A DNA stretch of 64,000 nt, taken from contig NZ_QFWX01000004.1 of assembly GCF_003344045.1 (NCBI RefSeq), forward strand, positions 248,001 to 312,000. Direction: 5' to 3'. Made by a program: the position numbers and the translations under genes. Under the pieces are notes generated by a model, which worked only from the letters and a program-made list of their open reading frames with translations, was not told where the DNA came from and ran no database searches. This DNA comes from Marinobacter vulgaris. GTDB taxonomy: Bacteria > Pseudomonadota > Gammaproteobacteria > Pseudomonadales > Oleiphilaceae. This document shows positions 30,034 to 39,336 of this stretch, piece by piece; position 1 is the stretch's first letter; every line of letters begins with the position of its first letter.

Positions 30034-31121
30034 CAGGTCCTGTGACCGGTGTCTAGTTTGCGTTCAAGGTTCTGGCTGTAGCGGGAGATGCCGAAGCAGA
30101 AGACCCAGAAACAGAAAGCCACGAACACGTAACCTTCTATCGCAACGTTCTGCCAGGCGGGGTCCGTTATCGTCGACTGCACGGTACCGAGAATGTCGAA
30201 CAGGCCGATGATAAGCACCAGCGTGGTGTCCTTGAAAAGCGATATGAAGGTGTTAACGATGCCCGGGATAACCATTTTCAGTGCCTGCGGCAGAATGATC
30301 AGCCCGGTTTTCTTCCAGTAGCCAAGCCCAAGTGCATCCGCCGCTTCATACTGCCCTCTGGGGATCGCCTGCAGGCCACCACGGATGACCTCCGCCATGT
30401 AGGCAGACTGCCAGAGCGTGATACCGATCAGCGCCCGCATCAGCTTTTCGAAATTCATGCCATCCGGCAGGAACAGCGGCAGCATGACCGACGCCATGAA
30501 CAGTACCGTTATAAGCGGCACAGCCCTCCAGACTTCAATAAACACCACGCAGATGCCGCGGATAATCGGCATCTCCGACCGCCGGCCAAGCGCCAGCACT
30601 ATGCCAATGGGCAGCGAGGCAAGAATGCCGATGTAGGCAAGGATCAGGGTCAACATCAGGCCGCCCCACTTGCTGCTTTCCACCACTTCCAGCCCGAAGT
30701 TGCCGCCAGGAACCAGAAAGTAGCCCACAACCGGCAGGCCGGTCAGGCCAAACAGACCAAACCACTTGCGACCGGGAAAACGCTCAATGAACTGCGGCAC
30801 AAAGGACAGTGCCAGCAGACCGAACATCACATCTACCCGCCACTGCAGATCATCGGGGTAAAATCCGTAGATGAAGAAGTTCAGCCGTTCACTGATGAAC
30901 AGCCAACAGGCACCTGTGCCGGTACAGTCACTCGGCCCGCTGCCAAGGAAAGTGGCGTCAAAAAACAGCCAGCTGAAAACGGGCCCCACGCCAATTACCA
31001 AAAGATAGCCGACAACCAGTGTCAGCAGGGTGTTGTACCAGCCTGAGAACAGATTCTGGCGCACCCAGGTTATGGGGCTGATTGCGCTTTTCGGTGGTTT
31101 TAACATTGGCTCAGCCATCAT
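30033..31121 (-). CDS. aapM: Amino-acid ABC transporter permease AapM
   Basis: This 362-residue inner-membrane permease is of the HisM/AapM type. It has several hydrophobic helices and the permease EAA loop in [26 protein letters not shown], read near residues 255-280, which docks on the ATPase. The long N-terminal half with a periplasmic loop (about 65-100, holding two Cys) is a feature of the AapM/BztC subfamily. It overlaps aapQ by four bases upstream and aapP by one base downstream, so the three are translationally coupled. Confidence 0.92.
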   Translation of the reverse strand: MMAEPMLKPPKSAISPITWVRQNLFSGWYNTLLTLVVGYLLVIGVGPVFSWLFFDATFLGSGPSDCTGTGACWLFISERLNFFIYGFYPDDLQWRVDVMFGLLALSFVPQFIERFPGRKWFGLFGLTGLPVVGYFLVPGGNFGLEVVESSKWGGLMLTLILAYIGILASLPIGIVLALGRRSEMPIIRGICVVFIEVWRAVPLITVLFMASVMLPLFLPDGMNFEKLMRALIGITLWQSAYMAEVIRGGLQAIPRGQYEAADALGLGYWKKTGLIILPQALKMVIPGIVNTFISLFKDTTLVLIIGLFDILGTVQSTITDPAWQNVAIEGYVFVAFCFWVFCFGISRYSQNLERKLDTGHRT

Positions 31122-32305
31122 CGCTCCTTAATCGCCGCAGCCCTGTTATAGATGTTCATGAACAGGGAAATTGCCAGACTGATGGTGAGATACACCGCCA
31201 TGGTGATGGCCACCACTTCCACCGCCTGGCCAGTCTGGTTCAGGGTTGTGCCCATGAACACCGCGACCAGGTCGGGATAGCCGATTGCAGTCGCCAGCGA
31301 GGAGTTCTTGGTCAGGTTCAGGTATTGACTCGTAAGCGGGGGGATAATCACCCGCATTGCCTGGGGGATCACCACCAGGCGCAGAGTCAGGCTGTTAGGT
31401 ATCCCGAGGGCCTTGGCTGCCTCAGTCTGCCCTTTACTGACCGACAGAATGCCGGAACGTACGATCTCGGCAATAAAACTTGCGGTGTAAAGAGACAGCG
31501 CAATCCACAGGGCCGCCAGCTCAGGAATGATGGTGATGCCACCACCGAAGTTGAAGCCTTTAAGTGCGGGGAACTCCCACTCGAGGGGTGCGCCGGCGGC
31601 CAGGTAACCCACCGTGGGCAGAATCACCAGAATGGCGACGCCCACTTTGAAGGTGGGGAATATCTGGCCGGTTGCAAGCTGGCGTTTCTTTGCCCAGGCA
31701 CGCAGACCGATTACCACGACTATGGCCGCAATGACAGCGCCCCAAACCAGGCCAAAACCTTCCTGCGGCATTGGCTCCGGTAGATAGAGCCCCCGATTGT
31801 TCAGGAAAAAGCTGTCAGCCACCTCTACGCTTTGCCGTGGCGAAGGCAAGCTGCCAAGAACAGCGAAATACCAGAAAAAGATCTGCAGGAGCAGTGGGAT
31901 GTTGCGAATAACCTCGATGTATACCAGCGCGAGCTTGGCTACAAGCCAGTTGCTGGATAATCGTGCCACGCCAATAATAAAACCGAGAATCGTGGCCGCT
32001 ACAATGCCCATTGCCGAAACCAGCAATGTATTCATGAGACCTACAAGAAAGGTCCGGCCATAGGTCATGGTGGCGTCATAAGGTACCAGAGACATGATGA
32101 TGCCGAAGCCTGCGGTCTCATCCAGAAAGCCAAAGCCGGTACTGATGCCCCGGCTTTCCATATTCGAAAGGGTGTTATCGACCAGCGTCCAGCCGCCCCA
32201 GAAAACAAGGGCAATGGCGATAAACTGAAAAAAGATGGAACGTATTCGAGGATCGTACCAGGGCTTGGGCCCTGCCGGTCTTGAATCAACAGTCTGTTTT
32301 TTCAT
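31118..32305 (-). CDS. aapQ: Amino-acid ABC transporter permease AapQ
   Basis: This 395-residue permease pairs with AapM to form the membrane channel of a general polar amino-acid importer. It starts with a polar cytoplasmic tail and a first helix IFFQFIAIALVFWGGWTL, has further helices, and carries the EAA loop in QTEAAKALGIPNSLTLRLVVIPQAMR near residues 300-325. The extra length (most permeases of this kind have about 230 residues) fits the AapQ/BztB subfamily. It overlaps aapM by four bases. A strong hairpin separates it from aapJ. Confidence 0.92.
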   Translation of the reverse strand: MKKQTVDSRPAGPKPWYDPRIRSIFFQFIAIALVFWGGWTLVDNTLSNMESRGISTGFGFLDETAGFGIIMSLVPYDATMTYGRTFLVGLMNTLLVSAMGIVAATILGFIIGVARLSSNWLVAKLALVYIEVIRNIPLLLQIFFWYFAVLGSLPSPRQSVEVADSFFLNNRGLYLPEPMPQEGFGLVWGAVIAAIVVVIGLRAWAKKRQLATGQIFPTFKVGVAILVILPTVGYLAAGAPLEWEFPALKGFNFGGGITIIPELAALWIALSLYTASFIAEIVRSGILSVSKGQTEAAKALGIPNSLTLRLVVIPQAMRVIIPPLTSQYLNLTKNSSLATAIGYPDLVAVFMGTTLNQTGQAVEVVAITMAVYLTISLAISLFMNIYNRAAAIKER

Positions 32306-32344
32306 GGAGCTTCCCGGAAAGCTGAACCGCGATGAAACAAATCA

Positions 32345-32386
32345 CGAAAACAGCGGGCAGGCGGAAAACCCGCACCGCCCGCTGTT
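32345..32386 (-). terminator. Hairpin between aapJ and aapQ (attenuator-like)
   Basis: AACAGCGGGC (32349-32358) and GCCCGCTGTT (32377-32386) form a perfect ten-base stem around an 18-base loop that can pair further. TTTTC follows on the minus strand. It lies just after the aapJ stop. I infer partial termination or protection of the aapJ mRNA, so that more binding protein than permease is made. Confidence 0.55.
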
Positions 32387-32397
32387 CGCTTTCAGGT

Positions 32398-33423
32398 TTA
32401 GCGAAGTGGAGGCGCGTAAAGGATACCGCCTTCAGTCCACAACGCATTCAGGCCACGATCCAGCCCAAGCGGAGTGTCCGGACCAACGTTACGGTCATAC
32501 ATTTCGCCATAGTTACCAACCAGCTTGACGATCTGGTGACCGAAATCATCGCGCAGTCCCAGCTTGGCGCCCATGTCACCATCGGTGCCCAGCAAGCGCT
32601 GTACGTTAGGGTTGTCTGATTTCAGCATGTCTTCAACGTTGTCGCTGGTAATGCCCAGCTCTTCTGCGTTGATCTGGGCAAACAGCACCCACTTGACGAT
32701 GTTGAACCACTGGTCGTCACCCTGACGCACTACAGGCCCCAGCGGCTCCTTGGAGATGGTGTTCGGCAGGATCTTGGCAGAACTCGGATCGCTCAGCTTG
32801 GAGCGCAGCGCTGCCAGCTGCGAACGGTCAGAGGTCAACACGTCACAGCGACCTGCGGCGAAGCCCTGGACCGTCTGCTCCGAGGTATCAAAAACAATGG
32901 GCTGGTATTCCATACCTTTGGACCTGAAGTAGTCCGACAGATTCAACTCGGTGGTGGTGCCCGCCTGTATACAGATGGTTGCTCCATTAAGCTGGGTAGC
33001 GTCATCAACGCCAATATCCTTGTTGATCAGGAAACCCTGGCCATCGTAGTAGTTGGTACCAGTGAAGTTCAGACCGAGAGACGCGTCACGGGTCAGCGTC
33101 CAGGTGGTGTTCCGGGACAGCATGTCGATCTCGCCGGACTGCAATGCGGTCAGACGCTCCTTTGCGGTCAGTGGAGTGAATTCAACGGCTTGGGCATCGC
33201 CAAAAATCGCAGCGGCAACCGCCCGACAGGTATCAACGTCGATACCGGTCCAGTTACCCTTGTCATCCGGCTGGGAAAAGCCCGGCAGGCCACTGGTCAC
33301 ACCGCACTGTAAATGACCATTTTCCTTGACGCTCTCGAGCGTCGTTGCCGCGGAGGCGGCCGAGACAGAAAACAAGCCGCACAGCATGACTGCGCCGATG
33401 GCAATCGACTTGGTATTCTTCAT
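32398..33423 (-). CDS. aapJ: Amino-acid ABC transporter, periplasmic binding protein
   Basis: This 341-residue solute-binding protein delivers polar amino acids (probably Glu, Asp, Gln and others) to AapQM. The signal peptide covers about 1-25 and ends SAASAA. The mature part has GLPGFSQPDDKGNWTGIDVD, VDTCRAVAAAIFG and the FTPLTAKERLTALQSGEIDM stretch typical of family 3 binding proteins. The length fits AapJ/BztA. It is first in aapJQMP. The 281 bases upstream hold the promoter, including a possible sigma-54 site. Confidence 0.94.
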   Translation of the reverse strand: MKNTKSIAIGAVMLCGLFSVSAASAATTLESVKENGHLQCGVTSGLPGFSQPDDKGNWTGIDVDTCRAVAAAIFGDAQAVEFTPLTAKERLTALQSGEIDMLSRNTTWTLTRDASLGLNFTGTNYYDGQGFLINKDIGVDDATQLNGATICIQAGTTTELNLSDYFRSKGMEYQPIVFDTSEQTVQGFAAGRCDVLTSDRSQLAALRSKLSDPSSAKILPNTISKEPLGPVVRQGDDQWFNIVKWVLFAQINAEELGITSDNVEDMLKSDNPNVQRLLGTDGDMGAKLGLRDDFGHQIVKLVGNYGEMYDRNVGPDTPLGLDRGLNALWTEGGILYAPPLR

Positions 33424-33583
33424 TGTGGTTCTCCGAAATTCCGTTGGTTAGAGGAGCAACTGACTTTTAGCAATTTGCGAGCCAGACTCGCTAACTCATT
33501 GATTTATAGTATTTGTTTTTTCTTGAGCATTCCTCGATAACACCAACAAGCCACTATGCGGTGCGGCCAACGCCTTGATTCAG

Positions 33584-33600
33584 TGCACTGGCGCCGCCAG
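33584..33600 (-). promoter_or_regulatory. Possible sigma-54 promoter upstream of aapJ
   Basis: On the minus strand CTGGCGGCGCCAGTGCA has the invariant GG and GC dinucleotides ten bases apart, with TGGC and TGCA around them, but deviates from YTGGCACGNNNNTTGCW in between. Nitrogen control of amino-acid importers makes it plausible. It is also a short palindrome, so it may be fortuitous. Confidence 0.25.
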
Positions 33601-33704
33601 CGGCTCAGGAGCCGGCATTTGTGAACGCTCATCTATAAAATAGAAGTAGTTCAGCAAATGAACCAGTTTTCAGGCAATTTTATGTACCCTGACCCGATAC
33701 TCTC

Positions 33705-34550
33705 CTAGTCCGGCTCCCGATAAGTTTCGATCCTCGCCAGCCAGCCCGGTAGCCATTTTTCACGTTCTATGGCTTGTGGGGCATGCTCTGCACGACGTGT
33801 CAGTGTGTTTCTTGCCGATGCCCGAAAGCCCGCCAGAACCGGTCCGCCATTCTCGGGCATCGCAAGGAGCACCTGAAGCAGACCCCAGCCCTGCCCCCGG
33901 TAGGTTTCCTGAGCTGACAACCCTTCGCCCTTGAAGTTGACGTAATCAATGACCGCATAGGCTCCGCCGGGCGTTGCTATCAATTGCTCTAAATGCTCCC
34001 GGAGCGTCGCCCTGCTGGAGGCCGGGGCCGCTGCCAGGACTCGCTCAAGTGCGCTTCGTGCACGACGAACAATGAATTGCGCCTGTATCCCGCGAGTGGC
34101 CCACAAAAACTCCCTCAGCGAGGTCACCGTGGCATCACTCTCTTCACTGGTATCTTTGTCGCCATCCGCCGCCATAAAGGCATCACGGTCTGGCCATGGT
34201 GCATCAAACGGGTCCAGCTCATTCAACCATTCGGGAAGCGGAATGGATTGCTGCCTCATGAAGCGAATCAGCTCAGGGAAACTCTCCACGAAGCGTCCGT
34301 CCACACCCGTCGGATACCAGATAAAATGACCTATTCCCAGTGACGGGAAGGCCTCGCCCTGGTTCCAGTGAACCAGACAGCTTGTTCTGCCGGCACACTC
34401 GTTACGGAAGACCTGCTCACCGACCCAGGTCAGCTCGGCCGGTGTAAGCTCGATATCCAGAGCAGAGGTTTCACTGGTTTGCCGGCAACCGGACAAAATC
34501 AGAAAAAACACCAGACCGATTAACAGAGATTCATAATTAACACGTGACAT
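33705..34550 (-). CDS. Putative lipoprotein with a lysozyme-like motif
   Basis: I do not recognise a named gene. The 281-residue product has a signal peptide with lipobox LILSGC (Cys22), so it is a lipoprotein. Residues 43-80 hold a Glu (Glu51, in RNECAG) followed 21 residues later by GIGHFIWYP. Phage-type lysozymes have a catalytic Glu followed by a beta hairpin ending in GIGH, so I infer a lysozyme-like fold acting on the cell wall. Cys52 and Cys58 could form a disulfide. The C-terminal half has YVNFKGEG and YRGQGWGLLQVL, which look conserved. It stands alone between aapJ and the divergent channel gene. Activity is unproven. Confidence 0.5.
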   Translation of the reverse strand: MSRVNYESLLIGLVFFLILSGCRQTSETSALDIELTPAELTWVGEQVFRNECAGRTSCLVHWNQGEAFPSLGIGHFIWYPTGVDGRFVESFPELIRFMRQQSIPLPEWLNELDPFDAPWPDRDAFMAADGDKDTSEESDATVTSLREFLWATRGIQAQFIVRRARSALERVLAAAPASSRATLREHLEQLIATPGGAYAVIDYVNFKGEGLSAQETYRGQGWGLLQVLLAMPENGGPVLAGFRASARNTLTRRAEHAPQAIEREKWLPGWLARIETYREPD

Positions 34551-34624
34551 TGCCAGCCTCCCGCCGGTGGGAATAGTCTAATCTTAAACCTGATTTCACT
34601 ACCCGACGCAAGGAGCGCGACGTC

Positions 34625-37321
34625 ATGATCTACCAGAGGCCACGCTCCCCCTGCGGGTTTCGGTTACTCGGCCTGATACTGGCAATTATCCTGTGCTTTG
34701 CCGCCATGCCGGCCCACCCCCAGCAGGATGACCCGGGAGGCGGTGAAAAAACCGGCGAAGAAAGTGTCGAAACGGCCACCGAAGAGAAAGAAGAGAAAGA
34801 AGAACCTGAAGAAGCCAAGCCTGCTGTCCAGCCCGAGCTGGAAGCGGGTACCGAAGGACCACCACAGATTGATCTGCCCGACACCGAGACGGCCGATATC
34901 CGCCAGCAGATCCAGGCGCTGAGAATCTCTCTGGACCAACGACTTATTGCCGTTGAGTCCACCCGCAATCGGCTCAGTTACGCGGAATCACTTCTCAACC
35001 GACTTGAAGACGAATACAGCAGCTTCGAGCTTCGCCTGGAAAAAGCCGGCCTGAATCTGACCGGTAGCTACGCGAACCTCCTGCAACAACGGCTTGAACG
35101 GCTACAACGGCAGGGCATTGCGGAGGACCTGATTGGTGACATTGAAAACCAGTTATCGACAGCGCGCGAGGAACAGCTTCGGCTGGAGGAGTTCGAGGCC
35201 GTTATCGACCCCGGCGATGATGCCCGCGAACAGCTGAGGAGCCAGAGAGCCAGCCTGATACGGCAACTGCACAAGGCGGTCACGGAACACATCCAGGCTC
35301 TGAACGAGTATTACAACACGGTATCTGCCCTGCAGGAGCAAGTAGAGGCGTACCAGACCCTACTGCAGCAGCGGCTTTTCTGGCTGCCCAGCGCCCCGGT
35401 TGTGGGCGCGGACACTCTCACAGAGCTTTTCGAGGCCGCCGGCTGGTTTTCCACGCAGTTGCGTCTTGAACCGCTCAAGGACGCGATTGGCAAATCGGTT
35501 GAAGAGCGCGGAGGACCCGTCGCCCTTCTCATGATCCTGCTGGCACTGCTGCTCATCAAGCGTCGCGCTTTCAGGCGTAATCTCATGGCCAACAGCCGGT
35601 ACGTCGGGAATGTTGGCCGTGATCGCTTCGATTTTACTCTGTACGCACTCGCCAACAGCGTCTTGCTGGCACTGCCCGGTGTGCTGGTGTTCGCGATCGC
35701 CGCGCTTCTGCTGATGGAGGGCAACGACTTTTTTTCCGCTCTGTCCGGAGGACTGGCAACTGCCGCGCTGGTCACCCTTCTGCTGGCATTGATTCACAAC
35801 GTGGCCCGTCAGGGTGGACTGGGGGACACTCATTTCAACTGGCATATCGATTCGCTGCGGGCCCTGCGTCGGGAGCTTCCGTTTCTTCTGGCGGTCATCA
35901 TCCCGATCACCGTTATCATGCCTACCACCGCAACACCTGGCGGTTCCGAATTTGAGGATAGTCTCGGGCGGTTGCTGTTTGCCGCCGTATCTATCGCGCT
36001 TTCAACATTCGCGCATCGCATCATGAGTGCCGTCCGGTCCGACCGACCACAGAGCAGGCGGCTGTTATTCCTGCACATACTGGCGGTTGCCTCACCCCTG
36101 GTACTGATGGTGGCATCGCTCCTGGGATATCACTACACCGCCCTGGAACTGGAGCGAAACCTGTTCATCAGCATCTGCTGGATAGCATTCAATGCCATGC
36201 TGTTTTTCATCGGCCTGCGGGCGCTTTCAGTCAGGGAACGTCGCCTGACCCTGCAGCGCCTGCGGGAGCACCGCGAGGCGGAACGCAAGCTCGCCGAAAC
36301 CAGGGAAGCCGCAGAATCCTCGGGCGAAGGGGTGCCACAAACGCTGGACATGCCTGAAATGGATCTCAAGGATATCAACCAGCAGAGCACCGCGCTCCTG
36401 CGCATTCTGGTTTCCGTCCTTGCCATTACCGGCCTCTGGCTGCTCTGGGCCAGCCTGATTCCAGCCCTGCAGCTGTTCGACAACATCTCGCTCTGGACCA
36501 TCGCCACCGATCTTGAAGGCGGCGATCCGCTACCCATTACTCTGGGAGACCTGCTGCTGGCACTGTTTGTCGGTATTGGTACCGTACTTGCGGTCCGAAA
36601 CCTGCCCGGCACCCTGGAGGTCATGGTCCTCAGCCGGATGAAGCTTGAGCCCGGAACCGGCTATGCCATTACCACACTTACCACCTACACCCTGGTATTT
36701 ATCGGCGTGGTGGTTTTCCTTGGAGTAATCGGAGTGCAGTGGTCCAAGCTGCAGTGGCTGGTGGCAGCACTCGGTGTCGGTCTGGGTTTTGGCCTTCAGG
36801 AAATCGTGGCCAACTTTGTCTCCGGCATCATTCTGCTGTTCGAGCGCCCCATACGTGTGGGAGATACGGTTACCATCGGGGGTATTACCGGAACAGTCTC
36901 GCGTATCCGCATTCGTGCAACCACTCTGGTTGACTGGGATCGCAAGGAGCAGATCATTCCCAACAAAACCTTCGTGACCCAGGATCTGACCAACTGGACC
37001 CTCTCTGACTCCATCACGCGCGTTATCTTGCCAGTGGGTGTTGCCTACGGCTCCGATATGGATCAGGTGCAGGAGCTGCTGACGGAAGTGGCCCAGAACA
37101 ACGAGCGGGTTGTGGATGATCCGGCACCGGCGGTGTTCTGCGTCGGCCTGGGTGATAGCCGTATTGATTTCGAACTGCGGGTGTTTGTGAACGATCCCCT
37201 GGATATCATGCCCCTGTCCCACGAGATCAACGCCGCTATTACCCGCGCCCTCCATGAGGCAGGTATTCAGATCCCCTTCCCCCAGCGGGATATTCACCTG
37301 CGGACAGTGGCGGAGTTCTGA
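34625..37321 (+). CDS. Large mechanosensitive channel, MscK/MscM-like
   Basis: This 898-residue inner-membrane protein should release solutes on osmotic downshock. It has a signal peptide (about 1-32), an acidic Glu-Lys-rich segment (about 35-95), a long periplasmic coiled-coil region (about 100-270), several membrane helices (about 295-700) and a C-terminal MscS pore and cytoplasmic domain from about residue 709. The pore helix GVGLGFGLQEIVANFVSG, then ERPIRVGDTV and IIPNKTF are the MscS core. It is shorter than E. coli MscK (about 1120). GGAG lies nine bases before the ATG. It ends twelve bases from a convergent unknown membrane-protein gene. Confidence 0.88.
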   Translation: MIYQRPRSPCGFRLLGLILAIILCFAAMPAHPQQDDPGGGEKTGEESVETATEEKEEKEEPEEAKPAVQPELEAGTEGPPQIDLPDTETADIRQQIQALRISLDQRLIAVESTRNRLSYAESLLNRLEDEYSSFELRLEKAGLNLTGSYANLLQQRLERLQRQGIAEDLIGDIENQLSTAREEQLRLEEFEAVIDPGDDAREQLRSQRASLIRQLHKAVTEHIQALNEYYNTVSALQEQVEAYQTLLQQRLFWLPSAPVVGADTLTELFEAAGWFSTQLRLEPLKDAIGKSVEERGGPVALLMILLALLLIKRRAFRRNLMANSRYVGNVGRDRFDFTLYALANSVLLALPGVLVFAIAALLLMEGNDFFSALSGGLATAALVTLLLALIHNVARQGGLGDTHFNWHIDSLRALRRELPFLLAVIIPITVIMPTTATPGGSEFEDSLGRLLFAAVSIALSTFAHRIMSAVRSDRPQSRRLLFLHILAVASPLVLMVASLLGYHYTALELERNLFISICWIAFNAMLFFIGLRALSVRERRLTLQRLREHREAERKLAETREAAESSGEGVPQTLDMPEMDLKDINQQSTALLRILVSVLAITGLWLLWASLIPALQLFDNISLWTIATDLEGGDPLPITLGDLLLALFVGIGTVLAVRNLPGTLEVMVLSRMKLEPGTGYAITTLTTYTLVFIGVVVFLGVIGVQWSKLQWLVAALGVGLGFGLQEIVANFVSGIILLFERPIRVGDTVTIGGITGTVSRIRIRATTLVDWDRKEQIIPNKTFVTQDLTNWTLSDSITRVILPVGVAYGSDMDQVQELLTEVAQNNERVVDDPAPAVFCVGLGDSRIDFELRVFVNDPLDIMPLSHEINAAITRALHEAGIQIPFPQRDIHLRTVAEF

Positions 37322-37333
37322 ACCCCAGAGAGC

Positions 37334-38443
37334 CTAATAGAGGTCCCAATAGCCGGGCCTGCGCCCGGAAAATCGGTACAGCGCCGCAAGCAATCCCTGC
37401 AGCACAGCAATTGCGGGCCATAACAGCCAGCTGAGGATGTACAGGACCGGAACAAGAATCAACAGCCAGCCGGCCAACTGCATCAGCACCGGAGAAACAC
37501 CCAGCACATCCGCCACACCGGCAAAAAAATCATTGATCAGGCTGGGATGAGTAACCACCAGGTACCCTGCCCCCAGAATAACGGGCCATTTTGCATACCG
37601 GGCACTGCTCAGGACCAGGCGCCCACCACCGGTAATTCGGGCAGCCAGCGCCGCAGAGCGGGTTGAAAACCTGGCCCCCCGGGTAGCCTTTGCGGCTGTG
37701 CTCCCGGCACGGACCACCTTGACCGCGCTGGCAAACACCAGCACATCCACCGAAGCCCAGCCAATATCGCTGGCAGAGATATCCTCACCGGTGCGGAAAT
37801 CCGCCTCCAGTTGCCTTACACCACTGGTGAAAAACTGGGCAATGCCCTCGGTAACCCTCTCGGTCTGGACCCACTGGGTCCGCCCGCTTGCGTCCACCAC
37901 AAACTGGCCCAGAAAGTCATATCCCTCGTTACGGATGAAGTTTATAGCGTACCAGCCGCGCTCTTCGGGAGAGAGCGGCTCGGCATCGTCCAGACGGGCA
38001 GTCTCTTCCCCGCGCCACTCAGCAATGTAATTCCTGGCACGCTGGTATTGCCGCGCTGCCTGATTCATCCATTCAATAGAGCTGACGGGATTATGGATGA
38101 AGTAGTGAATGGGTGGTAAAGCGTTCTCACCGAACGTGCGCAGCACCTCCTGAAATTCTGGTTCAGCGGCGTATAGCGGCAGGACTGCGCGCGCCATCAA
38201 AGGATAGGCCAGCAGAGCGGCCTCGGCCTTCAGAAGTGTCAGGGGATCGTTGCCGAGGTCCAGAATGGCTGCCTGTACCTCAACGGGTTCGTCTTCGATG
38301 CCGTCAAAGCCTGGCAACGCCTCCCGGGCCTGAATCGAGATGAGCTTCTGCTCAATAGGCACAGGCTGATAGCCGGAACTGGCGAGTGCGGCAACGAGGA
38401 GCGCCACACCCAGAATCACCATGGCTTTTTTCAAACGTTCCAC
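37334..38443 (-). CDS. Unrecognised membrane protein
   Basis: I do not recognise this 369-residue protein. It begins with a signal anchor (about 8-25, MVILGVALLVAALASSGY). A helical soluble part (about 30-260) follows and is probably periplasmic; it has conserved-looking stretches such as LPPIHYFIHNPVSSIEW and GWYAINFIRNEGYDFLGQF. A basic, Ala-rich stretch (about 245-285, many Arg and Ser) leads into hydrophobic segments near 290-315 and 325-355. The last residues are GRRPGYWDLY. It converges with the MscK-like gene and lies 29 bases upstream of the fpr end on the same strand. Function unknown. Confidence 0.7.
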   Translation of the reverse strand: MERLKKAMVILGVALLVAALASSGYQPVPIEQKLISIQAREALPGFDGIEDEPVEVQAAILDLGNDPLTLLKAEAALLAYPLMARAVLPLYAAEPEFQEVLRTFGENALPPIHYFIHNPVSSIEWMNQAARQYQRARNYIAEWRGEETARLDDAEPLSPEERGWYAINFIRNEGYDFLGQFVVDASGRTQWVQTERVTEGIAQFFTSGVRQLEADFRTGEDISASDIGWASVDVLVFASAVKVVRAGSTAAKATRGARFSTRSAALAARITGGGRLVLSSARYAKWPVILGAGYLVVTHPSLINDFFAGVADVLGVSPVLMQLAGWLLILVPVLYILSWLLWPAIAVLQGLLAALYRFSGRRPGYWDLY

Positions 38444-38472
38444 CTCTGGTTGGTGCGGGTGGAGCCGTTACC

Positions 38473-39243
38473 TCATTGCTCCACAAACGCCCTCTCGATC
38501 ACATAATGACCAAGGTTACCATGGCGTGCTTCTTTGAAGCCCATATTGTTGAGAATGGCGCATGTGTCTTTCAGCATGCTCGGGCTACCACAGACCATGA
38601 AGCGATCATTCTCAAGATCGAACTCGGGCAGCCCCAGGTCTTCGGTGAGTTTGCCATTTTCCATGGCGTCCGTTAGGCGGCCGGTATTACGGAATTCCTC
38701 ACGGGTGACCGTGGGATAATAGAGCAGCTTGCCCTCCACCATGTCACCGAAGAATTCGTTGTTGGGCAGTTCTTCAATCTCATCCTGATAAGCCAGCTCG
38801 GACTTGTAGCGAACCCCGTGAGTGACAATGACCTTGTCGAAGGCTTCATACACTTCCGGGTCCTTGATGATACTGATGAACGGAGCCAGGCCGGTTCCGG
38901 TGCTGATCAGCCAGAGATTTTTGCCCGGCAGCAGGTTATCCATGATCAGGGTGCCCGTCGGCTTGCGGCTCACCATGATTTCATCGCCAACCTGGATTTT
39001 CTGCAGACGCGACGTCAACGGGCCGTCCTGCACCTTGATCGAGAAGAACTCCAGCTCCTCTTCATAATTGGCACTGGCGATGCTGTAGGCGCGCATCAGC
39101 GGCTTGCCATCGGTTTCCAGACCAATCATGGTGAAATGGCCATTCTTGAACCGGAATCCGGGGTCACGGGTGGTTGTGAAGCTGAAGAGGGTGTCGTTCC
39201 AGTGACGAACACTTGTTACACGCTCTTTGTTAAGGTTGCTCAT
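38473..39243 (-). CDS. fpr: Ferredoxin--NADP reductase
   Basis: This 256-residue FAD enzyme passes electrons between NADPH and ferredoxin or flavodoxin. It is of the bacterial (subclass II) type. It has the FAD-binding RAYSIASANYEEELEFF (about 50-66), the NADP-binding STGTGLAPF and the C-terminal AFVEQ. Length is standard. It is divergent from a LysR regulator, exactly as fpr and finR are in Pseudomonas, where FinR induces fpr under superoxide stress. A promoter at 39294-39322 lies between them. Confidence 0.95.
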   Translation of the reverse strand: MSNLNKERVTSVRHWNDTLFSFTTTRDPGFRFKNGHFTMIGLETDGKPLMRAYSIASANYEEELEFFSIKVQDGPLTSRLQKIQVGDEIMVSRKPTGTLIMDNLLPGKNLWLISTGTGLAPFISIIKDPEVYEAFDKVIVTHGVRYKSELAYQDEIEELPNNEFFGDMVEGKLLYYPTVTREEFRNTGRLTDAMENGKLTEDLGLPEFDLENDRFMVCGSPSMLKDTCAILNNMGFKEARHGNLGHYVIERAFVEQ

Positions 39244-39293
39244 GGTATCGCCCGTTTTTAGCCGTTAGCGGATGAATGAAAAACATTGTGTGA

Positions 39294-39322
39294 ATAATAA
39301 CCCACAGGTAACCTATCGACAA
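39294..39322 (-). promoter_or_regulatory. Sigma-70 promoter of fpr
   Basis: On the minus strand TTGTCG (39322-39317) and TATTAT (39299-39294) are 17 bases apart. A LysR-type inverted repeat lies just upstream (39337-39356), the right place for activation. Confidence 0.6.
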
Positions 39323-39336
39323 AATGGGATATTTTC

